Source of the DNA: Anaeromyxobacter paludicola
Lineage (GTDB): Bacteria; Myxococcota; Myxococcia; Myxococcales; Anaeromyxobacteraceae
Direction: 5' to 3'
DNA length: 64,000 nucleotides
NCBI RefSeq assembly: GCF_023169965.1
Contig: NZ_AP025592.1
Coordinates: forward strand, 2,294,001-2,358,000
Below are positions 37,822-50,800 of this stretch, one piece after another (the first letter of the stretch is position 1; each line of letters starts with the position of its first letter). The position numbers and the translations under genes were made by a program. The notes beneath the pieces are model-generated. The model was not told the origin of the DNA. It saw only the letters and a program-made list of their open reading frames with translations, and did not search any database.

Positions 37822-38862
37822 CTAGCCCTCCGCCGTGTAGTCGCGGGCGCGAGCGAGGGGTCGGAGGCGGAGCTCCGCCACCGTCCGGCACCCGGTCACG
37901 AACATGGCCGTGCGCAGCTCCTCCACGAGCTGCCGGAGCGCGAGCAGCGCGTCCTCCGCGGAGCGGTCCGCGGCGCGCAGGAGCGGCAGCGCGACGGAGA
38001 CCGCGTCGGCGCCGAGCGCGAGGGCCTTCGCCGCCTCGATGCCGTTGCGGATCCCGCCCGAGGCGATGACCACCCGGTCCGGCAGCGCCTCGCGGCAGAT
38101 GGCGACGCTCTCCGCGGTGGGGACGCCCCAGCGCGCGAAGAGCTCGCCGGTGCCGCGCTGCACGGGGTCGGCGGTGCGCAGGCTCTCCACCTTCGACCAG
38201 GAGGTGCCGCCCACGCCCGAGGTCTCGACCCCGGCCACCGGCAGGTCGCGGATCCGGGCGGCGGTGGTGCGCGAGATCCCCGAGCCGACCTCCTTCAGGA
38301 GCACCGGCACGCCGGCCTGCGGGACCACCTCGCGCAGCTTGGGCAGCAGCCCGGAGAAGCGCGTGTCGCCCCCCGGCTGGATCGCCTCCTGGAGCGGGTT
38401 CAGGTGGAAGTAGAAGGCGTCGCAGCCGGCCCCCTCCACGAGCGCGCGCACCTCGCGCGCGCCCACCCCGTAGTTGAGCTGCACCGCCCCCACGTTGCCG
38501 AACAGGAGCGGGATCCCGGGGGCGGCGTCGCGGACCGCGAAGGTGGCGCGGGTGGAGGGATCCTCGAGCATCTTCCGCTGCGAGCCGAGGGCCATCCCCA
38601 CGCCGCACGCCTCGGCCGCGAGCGCCAGGCGCCGGTTCAGCTCGCCGGCCCGCGGCGTCCCGCCGGTCATCGAGGCGATGACGATGGGGGCGGCGAGCCG
38701 CTTCCCGAAGAGCTCCACCCCGGTATCCACCTCGTCGCGATCGAGCTCCGGCAGCGCGTCGTGGTCGAAGCGCAGCCCGGCGAACCCGCTCGCCCCGGGG
38801 AACTCGACCTCCTCCTCGAGGCACAGCGCGAGGTGGCTGTCCTTGCGATCGAGCTCGGCCAT
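37822..38862 (-). CDS. fni: Type 2 isopentenyl diphosphate isomerase (FMN-dependent)
   Basis: 346 residues, interconverts IPP and DMAPP using reduced FMN. Marks: RKDSHLALCLEEEVEF at the start, APIVIASMTGGTPRAGELN, GSQRKMLEDPS, the HLNPLQEAIQPGGD loop, KEVGSGIS, VAGVETSGVGGTSW, and IASGGIRNGIEAAKALALGAD for FMN phosphate. It supplies DMAPP for ispA and downstream isoprenoids. The ATG shares one base with the hpnH stop codon (TGATG), so it is translationally coupled in the hopanoid operon. Confidence 0.95.
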   Translation of the reverse strand: MAELDRKDSHLALCLEEEVEFPGASGFAGLRFDHDALPELDRDEVDTGVELFGKRLAAPIVIASMTGGTPRAGELNRRLALAAEACGVGMALGSQRKMLEDPSTRATFAVRDAAPGIPLLFGNVGAVQLNYGVGAREVRALVEGAGCDAFYFHLNPLQEAIQPGGDTRFSGLLPKLREVVPQAGVPVLLKEVGSGISRTTAARIRDLPVAGVETSGVGGTSWSKVESLRTADPVQRGTGELFARWGVPTAESVAICREALPDRVVIASGGIRNGIEAAKALALGADAVSVALPLLRAADRSAEDALLALRQLVEELRTAMFVTGCRTVAELRLRPLARARDYTAEG

Positions 38863-39860
38863 CAGCGGAAGGTGGACCGGAGGGAGCGGACGACGTTGCC
38901 GAGGCTGGCCATCGAGTCCTCCACCGCCGAGGGCTCGTAGCCGCTGTGGACCATGCAGTCCTCGCACTTGGGGTGGCGGCCCGCCCCGTAGCGGTCCCAG
39001 TCGGTGGTCTCCATCAGCTCGCGGAAGGTCCGGGCGTAGCCGCCCTCGCTGAAGAGGTAGCAGGGGCGCTGCCAGCCGAGGACGCTGAAGTTCGGGCTCC
39101 CCCAGGGCGTGCACTGGTAGTCGCGCTCGCCCTTGAGGAAGTCGAGGTAGAGCGGCGAGTGGTTGAAGTGCCAGGGCCGCCCGGCGGCCGGCCCGAGCAC
39201 GGCGCGGAAGAGGGCCCGCGTCTGCTCCTTGTGCAGGAACTGGTCCTGCACCGGCGCCTTCTCGTAGCCGTAGCCGGGCGAGATGGTCATCCCGTCCACG
39301 CCGAGCGCGGTCATCTCGTCGAAGAAGCGGTGCAGGTCGGCCGGGTCGTGGCCGAGGAAGATGGTGGAGTTGGTGGTGACGCGGAAGCCGCGCTTCTTGG
39401 CCTCGCGGATGGCGGCCACCGCGGTGCGGTAGACGCCCTCGCGCTGGACCGAGGCGTCGTGCCGCTCCGCGACGCCGTCGAGGTGGATGTTGAAGCTGAA
39501 GTGGTCGTCGGGCCGGAAGAGGTCGAGCTTGCGCTCGAGCAGGATGGCGTTGGTGCACAGGTAGACGAACTTCCCGCGCTCCACCAGCCCCGCGACGATG
39601 CGGTCGATCGACTTGTGGATGAGCGGCTCCCCGCCGCAGACGCTCACCATGGGCGCGCCGCACTCCTCCGCGGCGGCCCAGCACTGCTCGGGCGTGAGCG
39701 CCTGGTCGAGCACGCTCTCCGGGTGCTGGATCTTGCCGCACCCCATGCACTCGAGGTTGCAGCGGAAGAGCGGCTCGAGCATCAGCACGAGCGGGTAGCG
39801 CTTCACGCGCCGGAGCTTCTGGCCGGCGATGTACCTGCCGACCGCGACGACCTGCTTCAT
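38862..39860 (-). CDS. hpnH: Adenosyl-hopene transferase, radical SAM
   Basis: 332 residues, adds the 5'-deoxyadenosyl group to diploptene, the first step of side-chain extension of hopanoids. The radical SAM cluster motif is FRCNLECMGCGKI (Cys 34, 38, 41); further family marks are VSVCGGEPLIH, FNIHLDGVAERHDASVQREG, and a C-terminal SPASM-like cysteine set (WQRPCYLF, KCEDCMVHSG). ATG 39860 overlaps the hpnA stop as ATGA. Together with hpnG it shows the organism can make extended (C35) hopanoids. Confidence 0.95.
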   Translation of the reverse strand: MKQVVAVGRYIAGQKLRRVKRYPLVLMLEPLFRCNLECMGCGKIQHPESVLDQALTPEQCWAAAEECGAPMVSVCGGEPLIHKSIDRIVAGLVERGKFVYLCTNAILLERKLDLFRPDDHFSFNIHLDGVAERHDASVQREGVYRTAVAAIREAKKRGFRVTTNSTIFLGHDPADLHRFFDEMTALGVDGMTISPGYGYEKAPVQDQFLHKEQTRALFRAVLGPAAGRPWHFNHSPLYLDFLKGERDYQCTPWGSPNFSVLGWQRPCYLFSEGGYARTFRELMETTDWDRYGAGRHPKCEDCMVHSGYEPSAVEDSMASLGNVVRSLRSTFR

Positions 39861-40879
39861 TGGGATGCCCAAGCGGCGTTCCTCCTCGACGTCGGGATGT
39901 ACCCGTGCTGCTCGAACCAGATGATGGCGTCCTCGAAGGCGGCGCGCACCGGCGTTTGGGGCAGCCCGAGCTCGCGGATCGCCTTGCCCGGGTCGAAGAA
40001 CATCCGCCGGCGCGCCATGCGCACCGCCTCGAGCGCCACGGCCGGGGGCCGGTGGGTGACGAGGTCGGAGAGCGCGGTGCTCACCGCGCCGGCGGCCCAG
40101 GCCACCGCGTACGGGAGCCGCAGGCGCGGCGCCGGGATGCCGGTGAGGGCCGAGAGCTCCCCCAGGATCTCGACGAGCGTCATGTCGCGGTGGCCGAGGA
40201 TGTAGCGCTCGCCGATCCGCCCGCGCTCCGCCGCGGCGAGGTGCCCCTCGGCGACGTCCCGCACGTGCACCACGTTGAGCCCGGTGTCCACCACCGCCGG
40301 CAGGCGGCGGCGGACGAAGTCCACGACGATCTGCCCGGTGGGCGTGGGCTTCGCGTCCCAGGGGCCGACGGGCGCGCTCGGGTTCACCACCACGAGCGGC
40401 AGCCCGCGCGCCACGAAGGCGAGCGCCGCCCGCTCGGCCTCGAGCTTGGAGCGCTTGTAGTGGCTCGTGAGCTGCCCCTCGAGGAGCGGCGTGCGCTCGT
40501 CGCACGGCGCGGGGAGCGCCGAGAGGCCGATGGTGCCGACGGTGGAGGTGTGGACCACCCGCTCCACCCCCTCGGCCAGGCAGGCCTCCATCACGTTCAC
40601 CGTGCCGTCCACGTTGCTCCGGTAGAGCTCGCCGGGGTCGCGCGCCCAGAACCGGTAGTCGGCCGCGACGTGGAAGACGCGCCGGCAGCCCTGGACCGCG
40701 CGGCGGACCGAGCCGGCGTCGCGCAGGTCGCCCGTGACCACCTCGACCGGCAGGCCCTTCAGGTTCCTCCGGTCGGAGGTGGGCCGTGCCAGCACCCGGA
40801 CGTCGTCGCCGCGCTCGAGCAGCAGCCGCGCGACGTTCGCCCCGATGAAGCCGGTCGCTCCCGTGACGAGCACGTGCAT
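39857..40879 (-). CDS. hpnA: Hopanoid-associated NAD-dependent epimerase/dehydratase
   Basis: 340 residues, extended short-chain dehydrogenase fold. Rossmann motif LVTGATGFIGANVARLLLERG, active-site YKRSK (SHYKRSKLEAER), and RVVHTSTVGTIG. The family HpnA is commonly found with hopanoid genes and is proposed to act on sugar or side-chain intermediates; its reaction is not firmly known. It is the first gene of the operon, with the ATG at 40879 and a 216-bp intergenic region shared with the divergent histidine kinase. No clear promoter box was found there. Confidence 0.88.
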   Translation of the reverse strand: MHVLVTGATGFIGANVARLLLERGDDVRVLARPTSDRRNLKGLPVEVVTGDLRDAGSVRRAVQGCRRVFHVAADYRFWARDPGELYRSNVDGTVNVMEACLAEGVERVVHTSTVGTIGLSALPAPCDERTPLLEGQLTSHYKRSKLEAERAALAFVARGLPLVVVNPSAPVGPWDAKPTPTGQIVVDFVRRRLPAVVDTGLNVVHVRDVAEGHLAAAERGRIGERYILGHRDMTLVEILGELSALTGIPAPRLRLPYAVAWAAGAVSTALSDLVTHRPPAVALEAVRMARRRMFFDPGKAIRELGLPQTPVRAAFEDAIIWFEQHGYIPTSRRNAAWASQ

Positions 40880-41095
40880 GGGCCGGGAAACGTAACACGA
40901 TCGGCCGCGCTCCACCCGAGAGACCGGCCGGAGGGGAACCCGCACGCCGGGTGGAGGCCGTCCGCGGGGGGACCCGAGCGGGTGACATCCCGGTCGTGCC
41001 CCGGTCCCCGATCCGTGCGACACTTTCACCTTCGGCGCAACCGGGGGGACGCGCCGGACGACCGCTGCCCACCGGGCCCCATCGAGAACGGCACC

Positions 41096-42661
<1,566 letters not shown>

Positions 42662-42745
42662 GTGAACGGCTGCGCACCCGGTCTCGGGCGAGTCGCTGAC
42701 AATCGACGACCTGCCGAAGCCTGCCCGGGAGCCGCGTCCGGCAAC

Positions 42746-43024
42746 CTACCGCGCCACCCGGAACCCGCCCGACTCGCCGGTGGGCGGCTCCCAGGCCACC
42801 TCCACCGCCTCGACGCGGGCCGCCGGGGGGCCGCGGTGGCACCAGCGCACCAGCGCCTCCACCGCCTCGCGCTCTCCCTCGGCCTGCACCTCGACCTCGC
42901 CGCCGGGCAGGTTGCGCGCGGTGCCGGACAGTCCGAGCCGCTCCCCCTCGTCGGCGGTGGACTGCCGGAAGTAGACCCCCTGCACGAGGCCTCGGACGAG
43001 CATGCGGACGCGGGCGCGGGCCAT
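42746..43024 (-). CDS. acyP: Acylphosphatase
   Basis: 92 residues, hydrolyses acyl phosphates. The catalytic Arg lies in the phosphate loop GLVQGVYFRQST, and the catalytic Asn in GTARNLPGGEVEVQAEG. ATG 43024 lies 3 bp after the ligA stop, so the two are probably co-transcribed. Converges on the histidine kinase gene. Typical length, no anomaly. Confidence 0.93.
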   Translation of the reverse strand: MARARVRMLVRGLVQGVYFRQSTADEGERLGLSGTARNLPGGEVEVQAEGEREAVEALVRWCHRGPPAARVEAVEVAWEPPTGESGGFRVAR

Positions 43025-43027
43025 CCG

Positions 43028-45184
<2,157 letters not shown>

Positions 45185-45742
45185 CTAGAAGCTGTGGAAG
45201 GTGACGTCGTCCTCGGCGCCCGGCTGCGGGTACTCCGAGGCCCGATCCTTCTGGAAGGCGCCGCCGGTGCTCACGTACCGGATGTGCTTCTCGGTCTGGA
45301 CGCCGTCGCCGTCGAGATCGCCGTTCGCCACCACCCAGAAGTCGGAGGTGGTGCCGCTCTTCGTCGCGCTGAAGTAGTAGGAGAAGTAGCAGGCGCCGTT
45401 CACGACCAGCGGCAGCTCCTTGAAGCCGCTCATCCCCTGCGTCCAGACCCGCTTGGTCGGCGAGGGATCGCCCGGCGGGTTCTGCGGGCTGGTCCAGGTC
45501 CCGTCCTGGGTCGGGTCGGGGACGCCGGTCGAGTCGGGCTGGCCGAACCCGTGCTGCGCGCCGTAGTCGTAGAGCGACCGGGTGATGCTCTCCATGATCA
45601 TCTGCCGCTCCGCCGTGCGCGTGCGCAGGAGCGAGCGGTTGAAGCTCGGGAGCGCCACCGACGACATGAGGCCGATGATCCCGACCACCAGCATCAACTC
45701 GACCAGCGTGAAGCCGCGTGCGCTGCGGATTCGACCGCTCAT
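45185..45742 (-). CDS. Type IV pilin/pseudopilin-like protein
   Basis: 185 residues from ATG 45742. A short basic leader ends in the prepilin-peptidase site ARG/FTLVELMLVV, with Glu at +5, followed by the hydrophobic alpha-1 helix (MLVVGIIGLMSSVALPSF). The globular part includes a single Cys pair candidate and Gly/Asp-rich loops. It could be a pilin of the twitching machinery or a minor pseudopilin; no assembly ATPase or platform gene is next to it. Its ATG overlaps the stop of the upstream Ala/Pro-rich membrane protein. Confidence 0.85.
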   Translation of the reverse strand: MSGRIRSARGFTLVELMLVVGIIGLMSSVALPSFNRSLLRTRTAERQMIMESITRSLYDYGAQHGFGQPDSTGVPDPTQDGTWTSPQNPPGDPSPTKRVWTQGMSGFKELPLVVNGACYFSYYFSATKSGTTSDFWVVANGDLDGDGVQTEKHIRYVSTGGAFQKDRASEYPQPGAEDDVTFHSF

Positions 45743-46707
45743 GGCCCACCTCCGCCGGGAGGCGTGGCCCGGCGCCCGTTGGAAGGCGACATCACCATCC
45801 ACACGCCCGGGCCGATCTCCCGGACCGTCTTGCCGCGGGCCACCTGGTCGGCGCGGAACTTCTCGAAGCGGGCCCGGTCGGCGCCCGGGCCGGCGGTGAT
45901 GGTGCGCAGGTCGCTGTCGGGCGGCGCCGAGGCGCGGTACCCCTCCGGCAGGTCGGCGCCCATCGGCGGGCGCTGGCGCGCGCTCCAGTAGCCGTAGCCG
46001 TGGTAGCCGCCGGCGGCGAGCAGCGCGAGCGCGAACGCGACGGCGGTCCCGCGCCCCTTGCGCCGCTCCGGCGCGGCGTGCGGCTGGTACTCGATCACCT
46101 TGCCGGCGGCCGGCGCCGCCGGGGCGGGCCTGGGCGCCGGCGCGACGGGCGCCGCCTCCGGCGCGACGAGCCGCTGGGCCGCGCTGGTCACCGCGAAGGC
46201 CTGGTCGAGGAGCGCGGCGCGGGCCTCGGCCGCCTCGGCGCGGGCCTCGGGCGGCAGCCGCGCGGCGAGGGCGGTGAGCGCCCCGAGGCAGCCGTCCGCC
46301 TCGGCCAGCAGCGCGTCCACCGCCGGCTGATCATGGGCGCCCCCCGCGGCGAGGGCCTCCGCGCAGGCCGAGAGCCGCTCGCGCAGGGAGGCCGCCTGGG
46401 AAAGCTCGGGCAGGGCCGAGGGCGCGGGCGCCGCCGCCGCGGGGGGATGCGGAGCGACCGGCGGACGCGGCGCGACGGGCGCGGGCGCCGCCGCAGCCGG
46501 ATGCGGGGCGACCGGCGCGGGCGCGACCACCGGCGGATGCGCCGGGCCGGCCGGCGCGCGAGAGAGCACGGGAGGAGCGGCCGACGCGGGCCGCGCGCGC
46601 TGCAGCACTGGCGCGGCGGAGGCGCCCGGCGCGGGGCTCGCGAGGTGCGGCTCGACCGCTCCGTCGACAGCGGAGCCGGGCGAACGCGAGGTCTGCTCGT
46701 TCGACAT
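45739..46707 (-). CDS. Ala/Pro-rich single-pass membrane protein, unknown function
   Basis: 322 residues from ATG 46707 with GGGAGA 6 nt upstream. Residues 20-105 are a proline/alanine-rich disordered region (repeated APVAPHP-like units), 105-185 a helical segment (SLRERLSACAEALAAGGA), then a second Pro/Ala stretch, a basic cluster and one transmembrane helix near 230-250 (GTAVAFALALLAAGGYHGY), leaving about 70 residues outside. No signal peptide, so it is probably N-in/C-out. Overlaps the pilin gene (ATGA), which suggests a joint role in pilus function or regulation. Not a family I recognise. Confidence 0.65.
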   Translation of the reverse strand: MSNEQTSRSPGSAVDGAVEPHLASPAPGASAAPVLQRARPASAAPPVLSRAPAGPAHPPVVAPAPVAPHPAAAAPAPVAPRPPVAPHPPAAAAPAPSALPELSQAASLRERLSACAEALAAGGAHDQPAVDALLAEADGCLGALTALAARLPPEARAEAAEARAALLDQAFAVTSAAQRLVAPEAAPVAPAPRPAPAAPAAGKVIEYQPHAAPERRKGRGTAVAFALALLAAGGYHGYGYWSARQRPPMGADLPEGYRASAPPDSDLRTITAGPGADRARFEKFRADQVARGKTVREIGPGVWMVMSPSNGRRATPPGGGGP

Positions 46708-46836
46708 GCAATCTCCCTGATGCATTGTGGAGCGAAGTCCCGATCGGGCGCCACCCCTGATTCATGGCACAGCGCCCAAGAAAACCGAGAGTACGTGGGC
46801 ACTTGTGCGATGCCGCCGCCACGGCACCTCCACCCG

Positions 46837-46866
46837 TTGACAGCCCCGGTGCGCCGAAGTTAGGAA
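46837..46866 (+). promoter_or_regulatory. Probable sigma-70 promoter of rho
   Basis: TTGACA (46837-46842), a perfect -35 hexamer, then an 18-bp spacer and TAGGAA (46861-46866; three of six). A leader of about 70 nt follows to the rho ATG. The -35 is convincing, the -10 weak. Confidence 0.5.
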
Positions 46867-46944
46867 AGGAGCCTCTCGCCGGGTCCCCGGCACGGCCTCA
46901 CGCCTCTCGCGCCCCCTCGCGGCGCCCCTCTCCCCAGGACCTCC

Positions 46945-48258
46945 ATGCCCGCCGCAGCGCCCGAGCCCCATCCTGCCGCCAGCAGCCTCACCGAGCTCAA
47001 GCAGAAGAAGGTCGCCGAGCTCGCCAAGATGGCCGAGGAGCTCCAGGTCGAAGGAGTCGGCTCGCTCAAGAAGCAGGACCTCATCTTCGCGATCCTCCAG
47101 GCCCAGGCCAAGGCGGCCGAGGCGCAGCAGGAGGAGGTGGAGGTGTCGGGAGAGGGGACGCTGGAGGTGCTCCCCGACGGCTTCGGCTTCCTGCGCAGCC
47201 CCGACTTCAGCTACCTGCCCGGCCCGGACGACATCTACGTCTCGCCCTCGCAGATCCGCCGCTACAACCTCCGCACCGGCGACACCGTCCGCGGCACCGT
47301 GCGCCAGCCCAACGAGGGCGAGCGCTACTTCGCCCTGCTCGAGGTCGAGACCATCAACGGCGCCTCGCCCGAGGAGAACCAGGCCAAGGTCCTCTTCGAC
47401 GACCTCACGCCGCTCTACCCGACCGAGCGGCTCAGCCTGGAGCACGACCCGGAGGAGATGACCACCCGCGTGGTGGACCTCTTCGCCCCGGTCGGCAAGG
47501 GCCAGCGCTGCCTCATCGTCTCCCCGCCGCGCGCCGGCAAGACGGTGCTGCTCCAGAACATCGCCCACGCCATCACCGAGAACCACCCCGAGGTCACCCT
47601 CATCGTGCTGCTCATCGACGAGCGGCCGGAGGAGGTGACCGACATGGAGCGGACGGTGAAGGGCGAGGTGGTCTCCTCGACCTTCGACGAGCCGGCCTCC
47701 CGCCACGTCCAGGTGGCGGAGATGGTGATCGAGAAGGCCCGGCGGCTCGCCGAGCACAAGAAGGACGTGGTGATCCTGCTCGACTCGATCACCCGCCTCG
47801 CCCGCGCCTACAACTCGACCGTCCCGCCCTCGGGCAAGATCCTCTCGGGCGGCGTGGACGCGAACGCCCTGCACAAGCCGAAGCGCTTCTTCGGGGCGGC
47901 GCGCAACATCGAGGAGGGCGGCTCGCTCACCATCATCGGCACGGCGCTGGTGGACACCGGCAGCCGCATGGACGAGGTGATCTTCGAGGAGTTCAAGGGG
48001 ACCGGCAACTCGGAGATCGTGCTCGACCGCAAGCTGATGGAGAAGCGCATCTTCCCCTGCATGGACATCGCCAAGAGCGGCACCCGCAAGGAGGAGCTGC
48101 TCCTCCCGGCCGACTGGCTGTCGAAGATCTACATCCTGCGCCAGACCATCCTGAACGGGCTCGACAACGTCGAGGCGATGAAGTTCATCCTCGACAAGTT
48201 CCGCCAGGTGCCGACGCACCAGGAGTTCTTCAAGATGATGGTCGGGGGCGGGAAGTAG
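46945..48258 (+). CDS. rho: Transcription termination factor Rho
   Basis: 437 residues, hexameric RNA-dependent ATPase. N-terminal Rho_N helices ([20 protein letters not shown]), the RNA-binding cold-shock-like domain ([20 protein letters not shown]), and the RecA-like motor with Walker [12 protein letters not shown], Walker [18 protein letters not shown], the Q-loop/R-loop region [17 protein letters not shown], and the C-terminal [18 protein letters not shown] short Ala/Pro N-terminal extension precedes the usual start. Next gene is rpmE, a widespread neighbour of rho. Confidence 0.98.
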   Translation: MPAAAPEPHPAASSLTELKQKKVAELAKMAEELQVEGVGSLKKQDLIFAILQAQAKAAEAQQEEVEVSGEGTLEVLPDGFGFLRSPDFSYLPGPDDIYVSPSQIRRYNLRTGDTVRGTVRQPNEGERYFALLEVETINGASPEENQAKVLFDDLTPLYPTERLSLEHDPEEMTTRVVDLFAPVGKGQRCLIVSPPRAGKTVLLQNIAHAITENHPEVTLIVLLIDERPEEVTDMERTVKGEVVSSTFDEPASRHVQVAEMVIEKARRLAEHKKDVVILLDSITRLARAYNSTVPPSGKILSGGVDANALHKPKRFFGAARNIEEGGSLTIIGTALVDTGSRMDEVIFEEFKGTGNSEIVLDRKLMEKRIFPCMDIAKSGTRKEELLLPADWLSKIYILRQTILNGLDNVEAMKFILDKFRQVPTHQEFFKMMVGGGK

Positions 48259-48275
48259 GCGGAAGATCAGCCGCC

Positions 48276-48304
48276 TTGACCGGCCGGAGCGAAGAGATTA
48301 GAAA
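48276..48304 (+). promoter_or_regulatory. Sigma-70 promoter of rpmE
   Basis: TTGACC (48276-48281), 17-bp spacer, TAGAAA (48299-48304): five and four matches to consensus with ideal spacing. It lies in the 121-bp gap between rho and rpmE, giving rpmE its own transcript with a leader of about 70 nt. Confidence 0.65.
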
Positions 48305-48379
48305 CGCCCCCTTCATCGGAGGCCCGGACCATCTCCGCGCAGCGCGGGCGGCGGTGCAAGCGGCCGTTAGGAGCGTCAA

Positions 48380-48760
48380 GTGAAGGAAGCCATCCACCCC
48401 GACTACAAGGCCGCGAAGGTCCTCTGCGCCTGCGGGAACGTCATCGAGACCCGCAGCACGCGCGGCGACTTCCACGTGGACATCTGCAACGCCTGCCACC
48501 CGTTCTTCACGGGCAAGCAGAAGCTGATGGACACCGCCGGCCGCATCGAGAAGTTCAAGACCCGCTACGCCGCGACCCCGGAGAAGGCCGAGAAGGCCGC
48601 CCCCAAGGCCGCCGCGCCCGCCGAGGCCCCGAAGAAGGCCGCCGCGCCCAAGGAGAACCGGGCCGCCAAGCGCGCCAAGGCCAACGCCGGCAAGCCGAAG
48701 CCGGCGCCCCAGGCCGAGGCTCCCGCCGCCGAGGCGAAGCCCGAGGGCGAGACGGCCTAG
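48380..48760 (+). CDS. rpmE: 50S ribosomal protein L31, zinc form, with Lys/Ala/Pro tail
   Basis: 126 residues from GTG 48380, preceded by AGGAG. The first 65 residues are L31 of the zinc-binding (C+) type with Cys in VLCACGN and [13 protein letters not shown]. The extra 60 residues are Lys/Ala/Pro/Glu-rich ([16 protein letters not shown]), absent from most L31 proteins, and probably flexible and RNA-binding. Because this is the zinc form, a zinc-free paralogue may exist elsewhere. Own promoter upstream and a hairpin terminator downstream. Confidence 0.95.
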   Translation: MKEAIHPDYKAAKVLCACGNVIETRSTRGDFHVDICNACHPFFTGKQKLMDTAGRIEKFKTRYAATPEKAEKAAPKAAAPAEAPKKAAAPKENRAAKRAKANAGKPKPAPQAEAPAAEAKPEGETA

Positions 48761-48784
48761 CCGTCCCGAGCAGCGCGTCTCTCC

Positions 48785-48825
48785 GGAGCGGCCCGAGCCC
48801 CAGGCTTGCGCCGCTCCTTCCTTTT
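48785..48825 (+). terminator. Intrinsic terminator after rpmE
   Basis: GGAGCGGC (48785-48792) pairs with GCCGCTCC (48810-48817) in a perfect 8-bp stem with a 17-nt loop, followed by TTCCTTTT. It lies 25 bp after the rpmE stop and before the next plus-strand gene. Confidence 0.6.
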
Positions 48826-48844
48826 CAGGGGTCCGCCCTCCGCC

Positions 48845-49171
48845 ATGCGCCTCCTCGCCGCCGCCGCCCTCACCGCGCTCTGCGTCCTCGTCGCCGGCTG
48901 CCCGGAGCAGCGGGCGGGCGTCACTCCCAGCTCGATCCCGCGCCCGGCGGCGGTGCTCATCCCCTCCCCCGACGCCGGCTACGTCCCGGCCCCGGACGCC
49001 GGCGTCCCGTCGGCCTACGCGGCCCCCTCCCTGCCGCTGCCGGCCCTGCGCCCGCCCCGTGTGCGCGCCCTCGACGGCGGCGTGACCGCGCCGCCCGCCG
49101 CGCCCGGCCCGGTCGCGCCGCTCGACGGCGGCGCCGGGGTCGGCGCCGTGGCCCCCGCGGCCGCGCGGTAG
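48845..49171 (+). CDS. Small Pro/Ala-rich lipoprotein
   Basis: 108 residues from ATG 48845. A lipoprotein signal (LTALCVLVAGC, Cys at residue 19) is followed by a low-complexity mature part rich in Pro, Ala and Asp-Ala-Gly/Asp-Gly-Gly units (SPDAGYVPAPDAGVP, ALDGGV, PLDGGAG). No domain is recognised. It lies just upstream of the sigma-54 activator on the same strand (47-bp gap). A surface or periplasmic spacer role is possible; function unknown. Confidence 0.6.
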   Translation: MRLLAAAALTALCVLVAGCPEQRAGVTPSSIPRPAAVLIPSPDAGYVPAPDAGVPSAYAAPSLPLPALRPPRVRALDGGVTAPPAAPGPVAPLDGGAGVGAVAPAAAR

Positions 49172-49218
49172 CGGCGCCGGGTTGCGACGCGCGCGCCCCG
49201 CCGCGCTAGGATGCCCGC

Positions 49219-50613
<1,395 letters not shown>

Positions 50614-50615
50614 CC

Positions 50616-50668
50616 TGCCAAATTGGCGGCGAGCCGTCCTCGGCCCGGCCGGTTTTGCCAAATTGGCA
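50616..50668 (+). promoter_or_regulatory. Two palindromic upstream activator sites for the type II operon
   Basis: TGCCAAATTGGCG (50616-50628) and TGCCAAATTGGCA (50656-50668) are copies of one 6-1-6 inverted repeat set 40 bp apart. They lie about 164 and 124 bp before the predicted start of transcription, the usual range for NtrC-type activators. A weaker third copy (AAATTGG) begins at 50711. Binding by the adjacent regulator is inference. Confidence 0.65.
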
Positions 50669-50759
50669 GCCCCGGATCGGACGGAAAGGTATCGGACGGG
50701 CTCGGGTCAGAAATTGGTCCGAAATCCAGGTCGTTATGTGCTACTCAAGGGCCTTGGCG

Positions 50760-50775
50760 TGGCACGGCCCTTGCT
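50760..50775 (+). promoter_or_regulatory. Sigma-54 (-24/-12) promoter of the type II secretion operon
   Basis: TGGCACGGCCCTTGCT matches the consensus TGGCACG-N4-TTGCW at all 12 defined positions. Start of transcription is predicted near 50786, only about 15 nt before the gspC ATG, so the leader is very short and no strong ribosome-binding site is visible. Confidence 0.8.
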
Positions 50776-50800
50776 CCTCCGGCCGCTGGGTTCCCTCTCG

